DNA of 64,000 bases from Sipunculus nudus (GCA_026874595.1 CM049310.1:51846558-51910557), one strand, 5' to 3'. Positions 21,601 through 34,660 are shown, counted from the first letter of the stretch. The notes: a model not told the origin generated them from the letters alone. Program-made: numbers and translations.

Positions 21601-24600
21601 GTTAACATGTGCACCTCTTGGATGTAGCCGTGACAACCCAGCTCAGTAAGCAATGATAATTGGGCTGGTAAGCCTACTTGAGTCATGATACAAGCTATTA
21701 GAGGAATGCATCGCAAGGGTCTTCCATCATGTTGCAATCATATTGTAGTAAACAGCCCATAATCTTAATATTATGCGACCAATTTAGAACAAACACAAGA
21801 GAATACATGTGAACTAACAACCTAAACTGAAACCCTGTCTCTATGGTAATGAGTCATTTCCTGCATCGCCTATGCCTGTATTCATTTGGTCAGAAATTCA
21901 ACAAGCATGCGGAAGGGTTAACCAATATGCTTAGTTAAAATAGAATTCTTCTCGCTCATGATTGGTGTTGTTTCAAAGTACACTAAAAATTATAATGATT
22001 AGTCTTGTTACATCAATTGACAGTGTACCTGTAGGCCATGAGGCGTCAAAAAAGACAAAAATATTTGCATCCTCATAGGGCCTTACAATGCCATCCTAGA
22101 TGTAAAGGCAATTTACATAATGTCAATCGGCCAATATGGTGCTACTTTTGGATGGTGTTACTTTTAGTGGGGCCCTCGTGTTGAATATTGTTATACAAAT
22201 GCTCAGTGGGGACGATATGTTTAGTTGGTCTTATTTCAGTTGTTCACCCTTTGTGTCACTGTTCTTTTATTTTTCAACAGATCCTCATGATAAATACAGC
22301 TGTTCAGATCTGTCTGAATTATGAAGTGATTTTGGTGGTAAGGAGTGAAAGTTGCACAAAGAATTGAAAGAATATCTTTTTTTTTCCAGGAGATGTTTCA
22401 GGATGAGTCTGTGAGGGACTGGCTTTTGATTTCATTAAAAGATGTTATATCAAAAATCATGGAGAAAGCTGACAGGGTGGGTAACTTTTATCAAATCACC
22501 TTGTCACATTATCACATTATCAAATAATATACAGTGAAACCTGGTTGTGTCAAACTTGCTTAAGTTGAATACCCCGCTTATGTCGAAGTTACAGACTTGA
22601 TATTCCGAACAACTCTAGTTAAATTATAACCAAATAAAACCTGCTTGTGTCGAACCTTGGATGTGTCGAAGTTTTCCGAGGGTCCCTCCGATTTCGATAC
22701 AACGAGGTTTCACTGTATCTTATTATAAAATCACATTATTAGTGGCAACATTCTCTTTTTACTTTTGCATTAACCATGTTCACAAAATGTTAATGTGTCT
22801 AAAAAATTTTTTATGAGAATAAAATGTACAGGAGAGTATTGTGCATGGATAAAAATACTTTACAAATTTTACCAAAATATTACAGTATTCATTGAATTTA
22901 TATGCCTGTCATATGACGGCATTATTATGGTATACCCACCATCTGTCCGTTTGCCCATCCGTCTGTTAACTTTCATTGTTGATGCGATAACTTAACAGCA
23001 CTTTGATGGATTTTCACAAAACTCACCATAACTACTAAACAGATTGTCTGGCCCAAGTTTGATAATGGGCAACATCCACGCATATTTAACAAGGTCACAG
23101 GTCACTAGGTTACTTTGTGGTGTCGCAGCAATAACTTCTGAAGAATATAAAGGATTTTGATAAAACTTGTCAGAAATATTAATCAATAAAATATCTGCCT
23201 AAGTTCGATTTCCAGCAAAATCCATACTTATATTAAATGAGGTCAGAGGTCACCATACTATAGAAGCACCTTGCAATTGTTGACTTATCAAAAATCCTAT
23301 AGATTTTTTTAAAATTCATTTTATTTACCAATAGAGTTTCTCACCTGAATTACCTTTTCATCAGAATTCACCTATATTTAATGAGGTCAGAGGTAACCAG
23401 ATGCACAATGTGTGTATTATGCACATGTGTGGTGCTCTTGTTTACATATCTCTTGAAAAATAAATACATATTCACTGAAATTGATGTTTTAAATAATTAT
23501 AAATATATATCAAATACTAGATAATAATTATGTGATAAAAATATCATTATCTCTGCCATAGTGCATTTAATAAGACAAAACTTTAATCATTTCCATAGGA
23601 CCCAGTAGAGTTCCAGATAACCCTGGAAACCATGGTTGAGTTTTTAAAAAAGGATGAAAACTGGGGCCCAATGGAAGAAGAACTCAAGGGAAGAGGGGTA
23701 AGTCAGATCTCCTAAACTGTAAAATGTGATAATATTTTTGGAGCACATTTTATTTATTCTGTTGCAAATTTTATTGTTCTATGGATTCACTGCTTAAGCA
23801 TTTTTATTATCAAAATCATTTTTGTTTGCAAATGAAGATGAGGTCTTTGGTAATGTTGCTGATTTGTGCTATGGCACAAATTCCCTAAAAGAATTCTTAA
23901 AAGTTTGCTAATTTGACTAAATTTAGTGTTGAGGATACAAACCATTTCAAATACTGAAGCACATTTTCTATTTTCTAGGCATGCTGACATAATCCACATT
24001 GTGTCTTGGCCAGTAAAGAAAAAATAAATCACCCACTTGCTCCATATTCCTTTGTTTTCAGAGTTGATCATATTACCCAATATGTTTGAACAAAATTCTT
24101 TTCTGCCAAATATATGTAGAAAAATACAACTGTGATAACTGTACTGTATTCAGTTTGCGATGTTATATATCTTTATCTGCATTTCAGGTGACGTCTTTGT
24201 CATTCTATGATGTAGCAGTAGATTTCATTCTTTTTGATGCATTTACTGATCTAGAAAACCCGCCATCTTCTGTCACAGCTGTAGTTCAAAACAGGTGGCT
24301 GTCAAATGGTTTCAAAGAAACAGTAAGTATAGAGTACCAACATAGTTCTGTTGCACTAAAAATAAATTATTTTAATTTATTATTCAATCCACCCAGTTAC
24401 ATATTTATAAAGCTGATAACTGTGATTGTTATTTACTGTGTATTTTTTTACCTTGTGTGTGATGTTATTAATTCCCTGTCATAAGGAGGGAGGAAGGTCA
24501 AAACAATTCATTATCTGTGCAACAGTCTACAGGTCTATGTATGCCCATCAAATTACTTTATGAATACAATGTATTTATTTTTCTGGATAGGTTTTGACCA

Positions 24601-27600
24601 AATATGAAAATATTTACTCGTGCAAGCCTAAGGGTTTATAAATATTTCCTTATTATTGTATCGCCAGACATAGTCTGGAGATACTATGGTTTAGGCACGG
24701 TCGCACCGCCGCTGCCGCCGCAGAGATTTCTTTTGGACACAATAACTCAAAAAATATTTCACGGATCTTTACCAAACTTGGTATATGTATAGATATGGGT
24801 GAGAGGACGACGCCTATTTAAAATGAGGTCATGACCTCAACTAGGAGAGTGACCTTGACCTTGAATAGGTTCAATTTTGGGGAAAATCACACAAATTCTT
24901 AAATATCTCAAGAAAACTTGCATGGATTGATCCCAAAATCAAGTTGATCGAAGATCATGGATAGGGTTGTCATGTTCCAGAAACTGGTGGCGCCACCTAT
25001 TATTCTTTACTTGTTTTCATGCCGTTTAATATCCCCAAAATTGCTACTTAACAGTACTGTGAGCATTATAAGTCAAAAACTAATGGACCGATTTCTTTCA
25101 TATTATGCAAATACATAGATATGGGTTATGGGATGATGTTTATTTAAATTGGGGTCATGACCTTTCCTATGAGAGTGGCCTTGACCTTGAATATTGCCAT
25201 ATATGGTGAAAATCACACAAAATCATTAATTTCTCAATAAGGGATGCATGCATTGGTCCAAAAATCAACATGTTCGAAGATCTTGGATAGTAATGTCATG
25301 TACCAGAAACAGGTGGCGCCACCTGTTATTCTTTTACTTGTTTTCGTGCCGTTTAATACCTCATCATTGCCACTTAACAGTACATTAATAACCTGTGAGC
25401 ATTTTAAGTCAAAAACTAATGGACAGATTTCTTTCATATTATGCATATACATAGACATGGGTTATGGGATGATGTATATATAAATTGGGGTCATGACCTT
25501 TCCTATTAGAGTGGCCTTGACCTTGAATATTGCCATATATGGTGAAAATTACACAAAATCATTAATATCTCAATAAGGGATGCATGCATTGGTCCAAAAA
25601 TCAACATGTTCGAAGATCTTGGAAAGTATTGTCATGTACCGGAAACAGGTGGCGCCACCTGTTATTCTTTTACTTGTTTTGTGCCGTTTAATACCCCATC
25701 ATTGCCATTTATCAGTACTGTGAGCATTATAAGTCAAAACTAATGGACAAATTTCTTTCATATTATGCATATACATGGATATGGGTTATAGGATAATGTT
25801 TATTTGAATAGGGGTCATGACCTTTCCAATGAGTGGCCTTGACCTTGAATATTGCCATATATGGTGAAAATCACACAAAATCATTAATTTCTCAATAAGG
25901 GATGCATTGATTGGTCCAAAAAACAACTTGAATGAAGATCTTGGATAGTGTTGTCATGTACGGGAAACAGGTGGTGCCACCTGTTATTCTTTTACTTGTT
26001 TTGTGCCGTTTAATACCCCATCATTGCCACTTAACAGTACATTTATAACCTGTGAGCATTATAAGTCAAAAACTAATGGACAGATTTCTTTCATATGATG
26101 CATATACATAGACATTGGTTATCGGATAATGTATATATAAATTGGGGTCATGACCTTTCCTATTAGAGTGGCCTTGACCTTGAATATTGCCATATATGGT
26201 GAAAATTACACAAAATCATTAATATCTCAATAAGGGATGCATGCATTGGTCCAAAAATCAACATGTTCGAAGATCTTGGAAAGTATTGTCATATACCGGA
26301 AACAGGTGGCGCCACCTGTTATTCTTTTACTTGTTTTGTGCCGTTTAATACCCCATCATTGCCATTTATCAGTACTGTGAGCATTATAAGTCAAAAACTA
26401 ATGGAAAGATTTCTTGCATATACATAGACATGGGTTAGGGGATGATGTATATTGAAATTTGGATCATGACCTTTTCTATGAGAATGACCTTTTCTATGAG
26501 TGTGGTCTGATATTAATTGTTGCTGAAGATGGGGGGCCTATTCTTAAAGGGGGGGGGGATTAATTGTCTGCCGATACTATGGCACCTGCGGTGCCAAGAA
26601 ATATCTAGTTTTATCTTTAGCACCAGTTAAACACAACTCGTTTCAATGAAGTTCTTGGACAAGTTTGAAAAGGGGTGACCTTGATCAGGGTTTTCAACAT
26701 TAAATAAGCCAGATTATAGTTATTGTCTTGTGAACACAACAACTTATGAAGTATTTTTCCATCAGATTCAACACTCAAGTTGTTTCCACTGAGTTCCCAG
26801 AATAGTATGGGTACTGGCGACCTTGACCTTGATCTTCAAGGTCAATCTGCACAATTCTAGAATTTTTGTGACTCCCATACCTTCGGATGTACTGAAGAAT
26901 TTTTCTGCAAATTGGACACACCATATCTCTCTGCCAAAATCTCAGTGGAGTTAGAAAGCCGGTGACCAGGACCTTGAACATCTAGAATTATTGTATTGAG
27001 ATAGTGCATGGCCCATGGGGGGAGGAGGGGAGATATATTTTGCACAGCAAAAACAAAGCCATTCTAATTTCTTCATGTTGTTTGAATATGCAATGAGGTG
27101 CCTCCTACTTAATTGACAGTCCCTTTCAATACATGTTACGCCATCAGCTAACCACTGCTGCAGGCAACAAATGGCACTTTTTTGATGTGATAAAAAACAT
27201 TTTCAGCATTGTTTATACAAGTGCAACTTTTAGCATGTTTAGCACCTAAATGTTTCCGGTTAGGCCAAACAGCAAATATATAATGACTAGCTGATAAACC
27301 CGGTATACCGGGCTTTTTACTGTGGTTTGGGAGATATATTTACTGAGATATTGAATGTTGGCTTATTTTTTTATTATAAAAGTTAAAAGAAAATATAGAT
27401 TTTGAGTGGGATACTCTCGGAATACGATATGTACAAATAATTTTTTACTGTTATTTTGTGGCGCTGTGCTAGTGGCAAAAATCATATCCCGGTATCTTTA
27501 CCTTAAAGACCTGGTCAGTGATGGTTTACATTGCGAACCGGAATGAGACGCGGAGGCATACAGTGTTTCGTTGATATTTGACTGGTTTCTATGGTTGGAC

Positions 27601-29635
27601 GTATAAAGAATAGGTTGATGTGAGGAACACATTAAAGATTGATTAAATGTACGTTGCAAGGAAACTGTTCCTGAAAAAGGAAACAGAAATATGTATACAT
27701 CGTAAGCAGCAGAAGCGGACCCAGCAGGATTCCATGCAGTGGGTCCGTATCCCATTTTCAGACCCCCGACACCACCCTAGCCCTGTTCCTGAAATTGGGA
27801 CCTTGAATTAGTTTTTTGTCATTATTCCTCCTGGGTTGAACTCTCCATTTCATAAAGCGAGAAACATGTTTTTCTCTTTTACTGACCACACACGAGGGTC
27901 CAATCCCTCATTGAAAGCAAGCGTTATTCATATGAACAATAGTCCTTAGTGTTAGAGGTTAAGTGACCACGATGCACGCATTCCAGTGATTGTCGAAGGC
28001 AGTTCGGCTGTGCTCGGTAAAAAAAAACAGAATAATCACTCAAAATTATATGTACATTAAAAATTATTTATTCTCATATCGCCTATGTCACTGCGGGGAT
28101 AATAACCTTTAATATGATGTATGGCACAATATTGTACACAACACGGTTTTAGAGAACACTGCGAACAAACGTGAACTGAATTCCTTTTATAAGTATTAGA
28201 TATACATGTAACAGAACCCCAATATATGTTTTCTGTTGACAGGCTTTGTCCACAGCTTGTTGGTCAGTACTAAAAGCTAAAAGAAGAATGCTCAAAGTAA
28301 GTAAAGCTCTCTAAAGGGTGTTTAGCACCACATGGAAAATAAGTGAAAAATGGTAGCAAAGTTAAAAATGAGAGAAAATGTGGGAATTCAATATGCTATA
28401 GTTTTATGCAAAACTGATTAAAATTTAAAAAAATGCATGTATTCCTGTTTCAATTATGCACTGTGAAAATGATATTTTCATCAGAAGATATGATAATTTT
28501 TTACTTAAGTAGAAATGGTTGCTGGCTCAAAGTGTTCTATGAAATATAAGTTGACTTTTTGAAGAGGTGATGCTAATTATTATTTTGCTTATATTTCAGT
28601 ACCCAGATGGCTTTATTGGGCATTTCTACTCCATATCAGAACACACTAGTCCTGTACTGGCCTGGGGGTTCCTAGGTCCCAGTGGTCCACTCAAAGATCT
28701 GTGTAATTTTTTCAAGGTAGGCCTTAAATTTTGTTATCAGCGATATCCAGCCTTGAAGCATGACATACATGTATGCAAATGTAAGGGCCTCAGCAACTGT
28801 TTCAATGGTATTATGTTGTATTGATATGCAAATTTCAGGGAATAACCCAGTCACTTAATAGGCTGTTAGTCAGAGCTTGATCAGTGACATCTATCTATCC
28901 AGGCATTGAGTCCCACTTTGTTTTACATTTTTGAACACAAATGTTATTACTAAAGGCTTGGCATGTCAATTGTAAAATTTAACTCTGTGTAGTTATTTGA
29001 CCATCACTTGTTGCTAATGTTCTCACTAGAGCTAGGACCATATCCAAAATTTGTGATTGATTAATCGGAACTTGTGGCAACCGATTCTCGATTAATAATC
29101 GATTATTTTACATGACAGTTGGACAGTATGGGGACTGCTTACATTCACACTGCTGCCACCTTGGAAGTGAAGAATTAACTACAATTTAATTTTATTTTAC
29201 CTTGTGAATTCTAGAATTTGCTTTCTTTATCATCTTGCAGCAAGACTAAGACAATGAGAGACCAACCTTGAATATAATTTTCATGTGGAAATGGGCAATA
29301 TTCCAGCACAAATCTATGAAATTTTATGGACCGATTCTCAAGGATAAAAACAGATAATTGAGAATCGAAGAATTTAAAAAACATCAATTTGATTAATCAA
29401 TACTCGGTGATAATCGCAGAGCTCTAGTTCTCACAGAGTGATTTCCTCCCAGTCTGTATGTTTGATGTTGTTTTTTATTTCATTGCAGGATCAGATCCTT
29501 GGCTATATGTGTGATGTCTTTGACTTTACTAAAGTCAGGTATACAAACATCAAACAGATGGCAGAAGACATGTTACAACTGGCACGACGACGACAGGCCA
29601 CGCTTGCACGACACATGGGCATACCAGTATCATAG
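15689..29635 (+). CDS. MIGA: mitoguardin (MIGA/FAM73 family), 12 coding exons
   Basis: Coding exons: 15689-15914, 16458-16649, 17728-17807, 18895-19131, 19584-19702, 21042-21114, 22390-22476, 23599-23697, 24188-24322, 28243-28296, 28600-28716 and 29489-29635. All have AG/GT borders, and the phases join to 521 codons plus TAG. Residues about 10-30 are a membrane segment (ITLITATVGITIIGLLAAFL) followed by RRRKKRKGR, the usual N-terminal outer-mitochondrial-membrane anchor. A Ser-rich linker follows, then the conserved helical domain with LENPPSSV, QNRWLSNGFKET, CWSVLKAKRR and SPVLAWGFLGP, which identify the family. SFVSATD (239-245) after acidic residues resembles a phospho-FFAT motif for VAP binding at ER contacts. 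Family members promote mitochondrial fusion, stabilise MitoPLD and transfer lipids. The length is normal. ATG 15689 lies 6 nt after an acceptor-like CAG, so an upstream untranslated exon is likely. Introns carry several transposon remnants. Confidence 0.93.
17890..18370 (+). repeat. tandem-core dispersed repeat (TTTAATGAGGTCAGAGGTC family), copy 1
   Basis: The stretch begins with a small hairpin-like TGCCCATC/GGGATG followed by TATTATGGTATAC, then about three units carrying AAAATCCATGCATATTTAA and TGAGGTCAGAGGTC near 18049, 18166 and 18309. The same family is at 22900-23430. The layout (hairpin start, short-unit core) resembles other tandem-core Helitron-like repeats of bivalves, but I cannot fix its ends. 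It lies in intron 3 of the mitoguardin gene. Confidence 0.65.
19756..20148. repeat. foldback element with arms of about 185 bp
   Basis: The left arm (19756-19943) and right arm (19965-20148) are imperfect inverted copies. CCTCATGCA...GGTTAT, ATCCCAGATCT, TTTTAACTGCT and AATCAGACCAATGAGAG recur in reverse complement. A related copy lies at about 45373-45695. This is a non-autonomous palindromic element in intron 5 of the mitoguardin gene. Confidence 0.75.
20443..20899. mobile_element. non-autonomous DNA transposon with TTAA target duplication
   Basis: 457 bp flanked by TTAA at 20439-20442 and 20900-20903. Terminal inverted repeats AGTGGCCCAATCACCTA and, reversed, AGGTGCCCAATCACCTA match at 15 of 17 positions. 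TTAA duplication is typical of piggyBac-like elements, but the termini are not the common CCY start, so the superfamily is tentative. There is no coding capacity. It lies in intron 5 of the mitoguardin gene. Confidence 0.72.
21623..21920. repeat. dispersed repeat, copy B
   Basis: This is the same family as 781-1120 and in the same orientation, running from TAGCCGTGACAA to CAGAAATTCAACAA. It lies in the intron before mitoguardin exon 7. Confidence 0.7.
22281..22337 (+). other. possible 57-nt in-frame cassette exon of the mitoguardin gene
   Basis: This segment follows a strong pyrimidine-rich acceptor (TTTATTTTTCAACAG) and is followed by GTAAGG. It is 57 nt, phase 0 at both ends and has no stop, so it would insert ILMINTAVQICLNYEVILV between exons 6 and 7. 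The family normally runs straight from the VRQGFD region into the EMFQDES region, so it is not expected. The intron left before exon 7 would be only 52 nt. It could be a rare cassette exon or chance. Confidence 0.3.
22532..22715. mobile_element. pogo/Tigger-like MITE
   Basis: 184 bp with TA on both sides (22530-22531 and 22716-22717). The inverted ends CAGTGAAACCTGGTTGTGTC and, reversed, CAGTGAAACCTCGTTGTATC differ at two positions. Starting CAGTG next to a TA duplication with several internal TGTCGAA blocks is typical of non-autonomous pogo/Tigger elements of the Tc1/mariner superfamily. It lies in the intron after mitoguardin exon 7. Confidence 0.82.
22900..23430 (+). repeat. tandem-core dispersed repeat, copy 2
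   Basis: This is the same family as 17890-18370. It opens with the palindrome-like ATGCCTGTCATATGACGGCAT and TATTATGGTATAC, followed by units with TTTTCACAAAACTCACCATA, CGCATATTTAA and AGGTCAGAGGT. It ends near GGTGCTCTTGTTTAC. It lies in the intron before mitoguardin exon 8. Confidence 0.65.
24661..26608 (+). mobile_element. Helitron-like non-autonomous element with a 320-340-bp tandem core
   Basis: The 5' end is TC at 24661, preceded by A. The 3' end is CTAG at 26605-26608, followed by T. Nine bases before CTAG lies a perfect hairpin, GGCACC TGC GGTGCC (26581-26595). TC start, subterminal hairpin, CTRR end and insertion between A and T are the Helitron hallmarks. The core holds about five units marked by GTGGCGCCACCTGTTATTC near 24988, 25311, 25648, 25970 and 26305. 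There is no Rep/helicase coding. An inverted relative lies at 52308-53589. It sits in the long intron between mitoguardin exons 9 and 10. Confidence 0.8.
29027..29426. mobile_element. hAT-type non-autonomous element
   Basis: 400 bp flanked by a perfect 8-bp duplication GTTCTCAC (29019-29026 and 29427-29434). The ends are TAGAGCTAGGAC and, reversed, TAGAGCTCTGCG, giving a short imperfect inverted repeat. An 8-bp duplication with short ends is the hAT signature. The inside carries TTAATCGATTA-type blocks near both ends and no coding capacity. It lies in the last intron of the mitoguardin gene, about 55 bp before exon 12. Confidence 0.8.
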
Positions 29636-32600
29636 CAATAATTAAAAATATTCTAAATTTACACCTTTATCTTAACACCTTCAGGACAATTTATCAATGA
29701 ATGAACTAAACTTAATTTCATGTTTTTTTCCAGAAAATTTCGTCTTTTATATAACAGATCAAAATATTGACCAGATCAGAGTAAGGATTTATATGCCATG
29801 GCACATAAATTTCCTCGATGCATCATCGCCATTTTATCAGTAGAGCAGCAACTGTTCTAGCAGTCTACTGTTATTTAGGAAATGCAAGTATGATAGTCCA
29901 TTCTTTCATGAGTTTCAAATTATTTTACTTTATAATTAAATTACAGTAATAAATTTGGAATTGAGTGCAAAAATAATTTTCTCTGATTTCATTCTTTCCA
30001 TATTATGCCAAAACATTTAATATTCATTACAACAATTTTGGAGAATTCTGTGCTACAATGTTGAAGATGCTTCAGAGGTACAGATTTGAAAAGCAATGTG
30101 GCTTATTGATAAAATTGATATGATATAAGGAAATTATGTATGCTGCCAATGTCTCGAGTTACCAGCATGGGAGAATAAAGAATTACAGGGTGGGCGGGGG
30201 ATGTAGGGGATGCGCAATATAGCAGGCCATGAAGTACCAAGGGGGAGGGTTTTGTGAGAGATACGGTGTAAAATTGAGGTAGAAAATGATGTGACACATA
30301 AAATCCAGCACTCTGTGTTTAGGTATTCAGTGATATATTATTCTATTTGCCCAAACAATTTAGGTCAAATCTGCCTCTGATGATATTATATCAGGTCAAA
30401 GATGTATCTTCTTTTAAATGTGTTGATGGTGAGTGCAAGTTAGTATGGTTGTTTAATCAGGTGATCCCAGTGTTAAACATTGAGTGAAAATATTAGTATG
30501 TAAAGCAATACAGCAACCTGCATATTTAAATGAAATCTTTGTTTAACTGATCTCATATGTAAAAAAAATGATATTATTGTACATTTTCTACTGTGCATAC
30601 TCCATTAAGGCATGCACATATGGCTTATACTATTCTACAGGCTAAGTCTATTTCTGTGCTAGTCTCACTACATTCTCCTTTTAAGTATGGCCACAAAAAG
30701 AAAAAAAATGTTCTTCAGAATGGTCTGTGCCATTTTACTTGGAAAACCAAGTCTTCAGTTATATTGCTAGTTGGTGCTTTTTCTCATTCCTGTCAAAGAA
30801 TTCATAAAGTTCATATAGAAAATGAACTACATCTTGTGTCATTCTGAATCATTATTATTGAATTGAAGCACATTCTGGTTTCAATCTTGCAAGTTTTGAA
30901 AATATTCAGTGCATTTTGTTTTGATAAGAATGTTTTAAAATGTGCCCTATTCCAGAGTCTGTAGAATATTTAATTCTCTCTGTATATAACCTGCACGTTC
31001 CATGTTAGTTCATCTCCATTATTTGTGGAGATTCTACAGTATATCAACTATAGTCTTGTGACAGACAGCAGGAACTGGGATCAGATTTATGTACAATTTC
31101 ACAAATGTACATGTATGTAATAAGCTGGAACCATAAACTGCATGATAGGTTATTTTTCTTTTGTATGTAAATGTGTCAGTTTCCAAGCTATGCATTTGTT
31201 CACCAGCATTGGAAACTTTAAGCTGTGTTTCTACTTGTGTGGCTCAGACATTTTTTTAAATCTTTCAGAGCATTAACTTCAACTTTAACAGCCTTGGACT
31301 TTTTTCCTCCATTTCCCAAACCTACAACCATTCTAACCCCAGTTTACTGAGAAATTATAATGATCACTCATTAACCATGAACATTATCTTCAAGCTGTAT
31401 GTCATTTGTACCTAAAGTGATTGGACATATAATCTATGTCTGTGTCTGTCTGTGTTTACACTGCACAAATAGAAACATAGCCTGTCAGGTGCTATAACTT
31501 CAGGTGCAATAACTGCAACCTGTAAAAAAATTTAGTCCTTGCTAGAAGACTTGAGCTGATGGACTGTCCATGTAAGTCATGACTACGACTTGAAGTCTCA
31601 CCTAACCCTGGAAGTCCTAACTGGGACCAAAAGTCCTGACTAGGACTAGTTGTCATAAGTAACTCTCGATGTCCTAAATACGACTAAAATTTAACTGAAA
31701 ACAGGATGAACAGGACATGATTAACTTGGATGTTATCATGGTGATCATTCAGCTGCTAAATATTCACTATAAGTAATTAGTTATTGATGTATTTATGCAA
31801 TTAACAATGTATCAAACACAGGCATCACAGCTGATTTTATGTTTGTTTGAATAGCTGACAAATCTCCATCTTATATCATGTCGTGAGCAGTTAGACAGTG
31901 AAACTGGTGAACTATAATGTATACATCTGCATTTGTTATTATAAACAGGTATGCATATAGCCATGCAAACCAGTGTTTCCTGTAATTCTTTTGATCTGTG
32001 ATGTTTCATTAATTAGGTGTACATAGAAGAAATATTTAGAATATTATTTAGAATCGTGATACGTTTTAACTCATGAAATTTAAATGCGTATTGTTTTGTA
32101 TGCACAGATTAATTTATGTTTTGTGTATTTGTCAAAGTAATTATGTATATTGTATATTTTACAAGAGCAGCTGACTTTATTTTATGTCTGTAATAATTTT
32201 AGTCAATATTTGCTTTAAAACAACTTACTGAAAGTGTCCACAAGGAGTTCAGGGCTGTATATTATTTAGAAGAGCTGTACACAGTAAGTCTTATTTGATA
32301 CAAAGTGGAACTATGACAACATCATAATGATAGATGCATCAGCAATGTTAGAACAGTTGTAACATGTGTAACAGTTAATACAGTTTCAGTATGATTCACT
32401 TAGTGTTAAGATATTTTTGCCTCCAAAAAAAGGGATATATTTCCATGATTTCTGGGCAATTTTTGTCCATTGTTTTGTTTCATAGGTTATAATAAGTTAT
32501 TTTTAAAAGTAATATTAAAAGATTATCTTAGATTTTGTCAATTAGAAAATAATTTGGTGTCCATGTTCAGCAAGAACATAAATGGCATACAACCTGAACT

Positions 32601-34660
32601 CTTAATATAAAAAAAGAAGTGCTTTATTTATATTTAGATAAAATGCAAGTGTCAAAACCATCACTATCATTTTGAAAAAAAAATAAACATCTAGACTTGT
32701 GCATATAATATTTGTCTTTTAATCTTATCAGTCTAAAATTTGAAATCACTGCATACATCCACATAAAATATTCTGTCCATCAACCATTATGGAACAGTAC
32801 TTACAGAAGTCAATTGCATATTTATGAAGGTCTAACTTAGATTTCACCAAAGTACAGTCATGTTACATACGTTTAGTTTTCGGTGAAAGGATATACTAAG
32901 AGATCTAAAGTCATACTCTGTGTATCTGAATGTCTGAGCTTTAATTTCTGTTGTTGCTGGGACAGTTCTTCTTTCAGGGTGACTTATCACTGCCATTTCC
33001 TTGTGCTTTCAAACTTAAAAGCTACAGCAATAGTTATACCATGTTTTGTAGACTTAGGTACATAGTTCTCTGTGTTTGTTCTTTTTGTAAAATATCACAG
33101 AAAATGGATTTTGTGTATCATGCCTGTGCAGTTCTGCAGTAATGTAAGCATATAGTCTTTTAAGAATACAGGAATTTGTCATATTCTTCTTACCCCTCGT
33201 TGGATGGAATCTTGCACTAAATCAGTAAACAGCTTATAATAAAATTTCTCCCATCTTCATATTTGGTCCCTAATGACCTGTGAAAAAGACTTTTTTTTAA
33301 TATTGAAAAAAGTCACTACATAACTTTACCTGCAGCACAGTACAGGTCCAGGCTCTGCAGCTCATGGTATAATTTTAACCAGAGATGACACGTTTTACTT
33401 ACCTTTCTGTGTATAAAATTGAGAAATGTCAGTACAGCATGATTCTCAGTTTTGTACATGTTTACATTTACATGAAATGTAAATAAATTCATAGCTAAGA
33501 AAAAGGAGATGTGATCAGTGAAGGGAAATTGGTCTTGGTACCTTGTAGCTCTTGTTTTTTAAATGATACTTTTTGTGATGTTCATAATATGTTCATAAGT
33601 GTAGATATATTCAGCAGGGCTGAGAGTAATTTTACTGGTAAGTAGGATATCTAACTAGACTCAGTAAGTATGTGGAGGGTATAACTAGCAGTACTGGGTA
33701 CAAATTCAATGTGTGTTAATTAATACATTAAATGGATTATTGGTCGTTTTATTGTCAGATCAATTAAATCAAGTGCATTTTTGCATAATCGATTAAAAAC
33801 GTTTATGTTTGCATATGCAAAGAATGTAATCCTGGCAGATATATGAACACAAAGTAACGTACAGCACCAAAAAGGAACCTTGCGTAGCCAACAATCGTCC
33901 GACAGCAAGTCGACCTTGGATGCGGGTGGATAATGATGTTTTGATTATGAATACAAATGTTTATGTCAAACTCTTTACTGGGATGAAAATTTAAGGTACT
34001 ATATTTAGGTAGTATACACAGATTTCAAGGTAAATATAGGAAGTACATAAAGTTATTGATAAATATTCAATCATCAGGCGTTTTTATTTTTTAAACCCAA
34101 CTTCTACCACTAGTACAAATGAGAAGGAATGATATCTGCAACCTTACAGAAAATATTAATAGTTTTCTAAATATCACAGAAAAACTCTTAACTGACTGTT
34201 AATTGATATGTTATCTTTATTCAGCCAGTTTTACTATTATTAACATGTATGACAGTTGAAATGCATGTGATTTGTATTGCTAGTGACAAATCTTTTTACA
34301 TCTTAGAATATGTTTCCAAATAATTCAAAATAATTTTGGAAAAAAAACTTTCTACACAAGCTGAGGTGTTTGTGCCAAGAATGAATGAATGTTTTGAACT
34401 GTGTTAAGTTTGTTTCAACAAATTCTTATAATTATTGTTTTAAAGAAGATTGACGTTTCAAAGTAAACCATTTCCTTTGTCTAGCCCCAATGTGTACCAG
34501 CATAATACATTACAGTCTTAATTGTTAAAATCTTGCTGCTGTTGAAGAGTGTGATGACCTTAAATTGATCTTGTTCAGGAGATTTCTGCAGATATTATGA
34601 GAAATATGGACCACAGGGTGTACAGAATGAAATGATAAAATAAACTTTTATTAGCAGGGT
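29636..34660 (+). other. probable long 3' UTR of the mitoguardin gene
   Basis: AT-rich sequence without recognised transposons or splice-compatible coding exons, unlike the introns before it. A G/A/C/T-rich patch of short degenerate repeats (GACT/AGTCCT) is at 31540-31690. A candidate poly(A) signal with a GT-rich downstream element is at 34639. The 3' UTR could equally end earlier, for example at the AATAAA near 33482. Confidence 0.35.
34639..34644 (+). terminator. candidate polyadenylation signal
   Basis: AATAAA followed within 15-40 nt by a GT-rich stretch (CTGCTTGTTGTATTTTCTG). This is the best-formed signal downstream of the mitoguardin stop codon, but several other AATAAA copies exist. 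Confidence 0.3.

Noticed and set aside
24661-26608. CRISPR-like or satellite array
   Set aside because: The units are over 300 bp without spacer structure and are bounded by Helitron-type ends.
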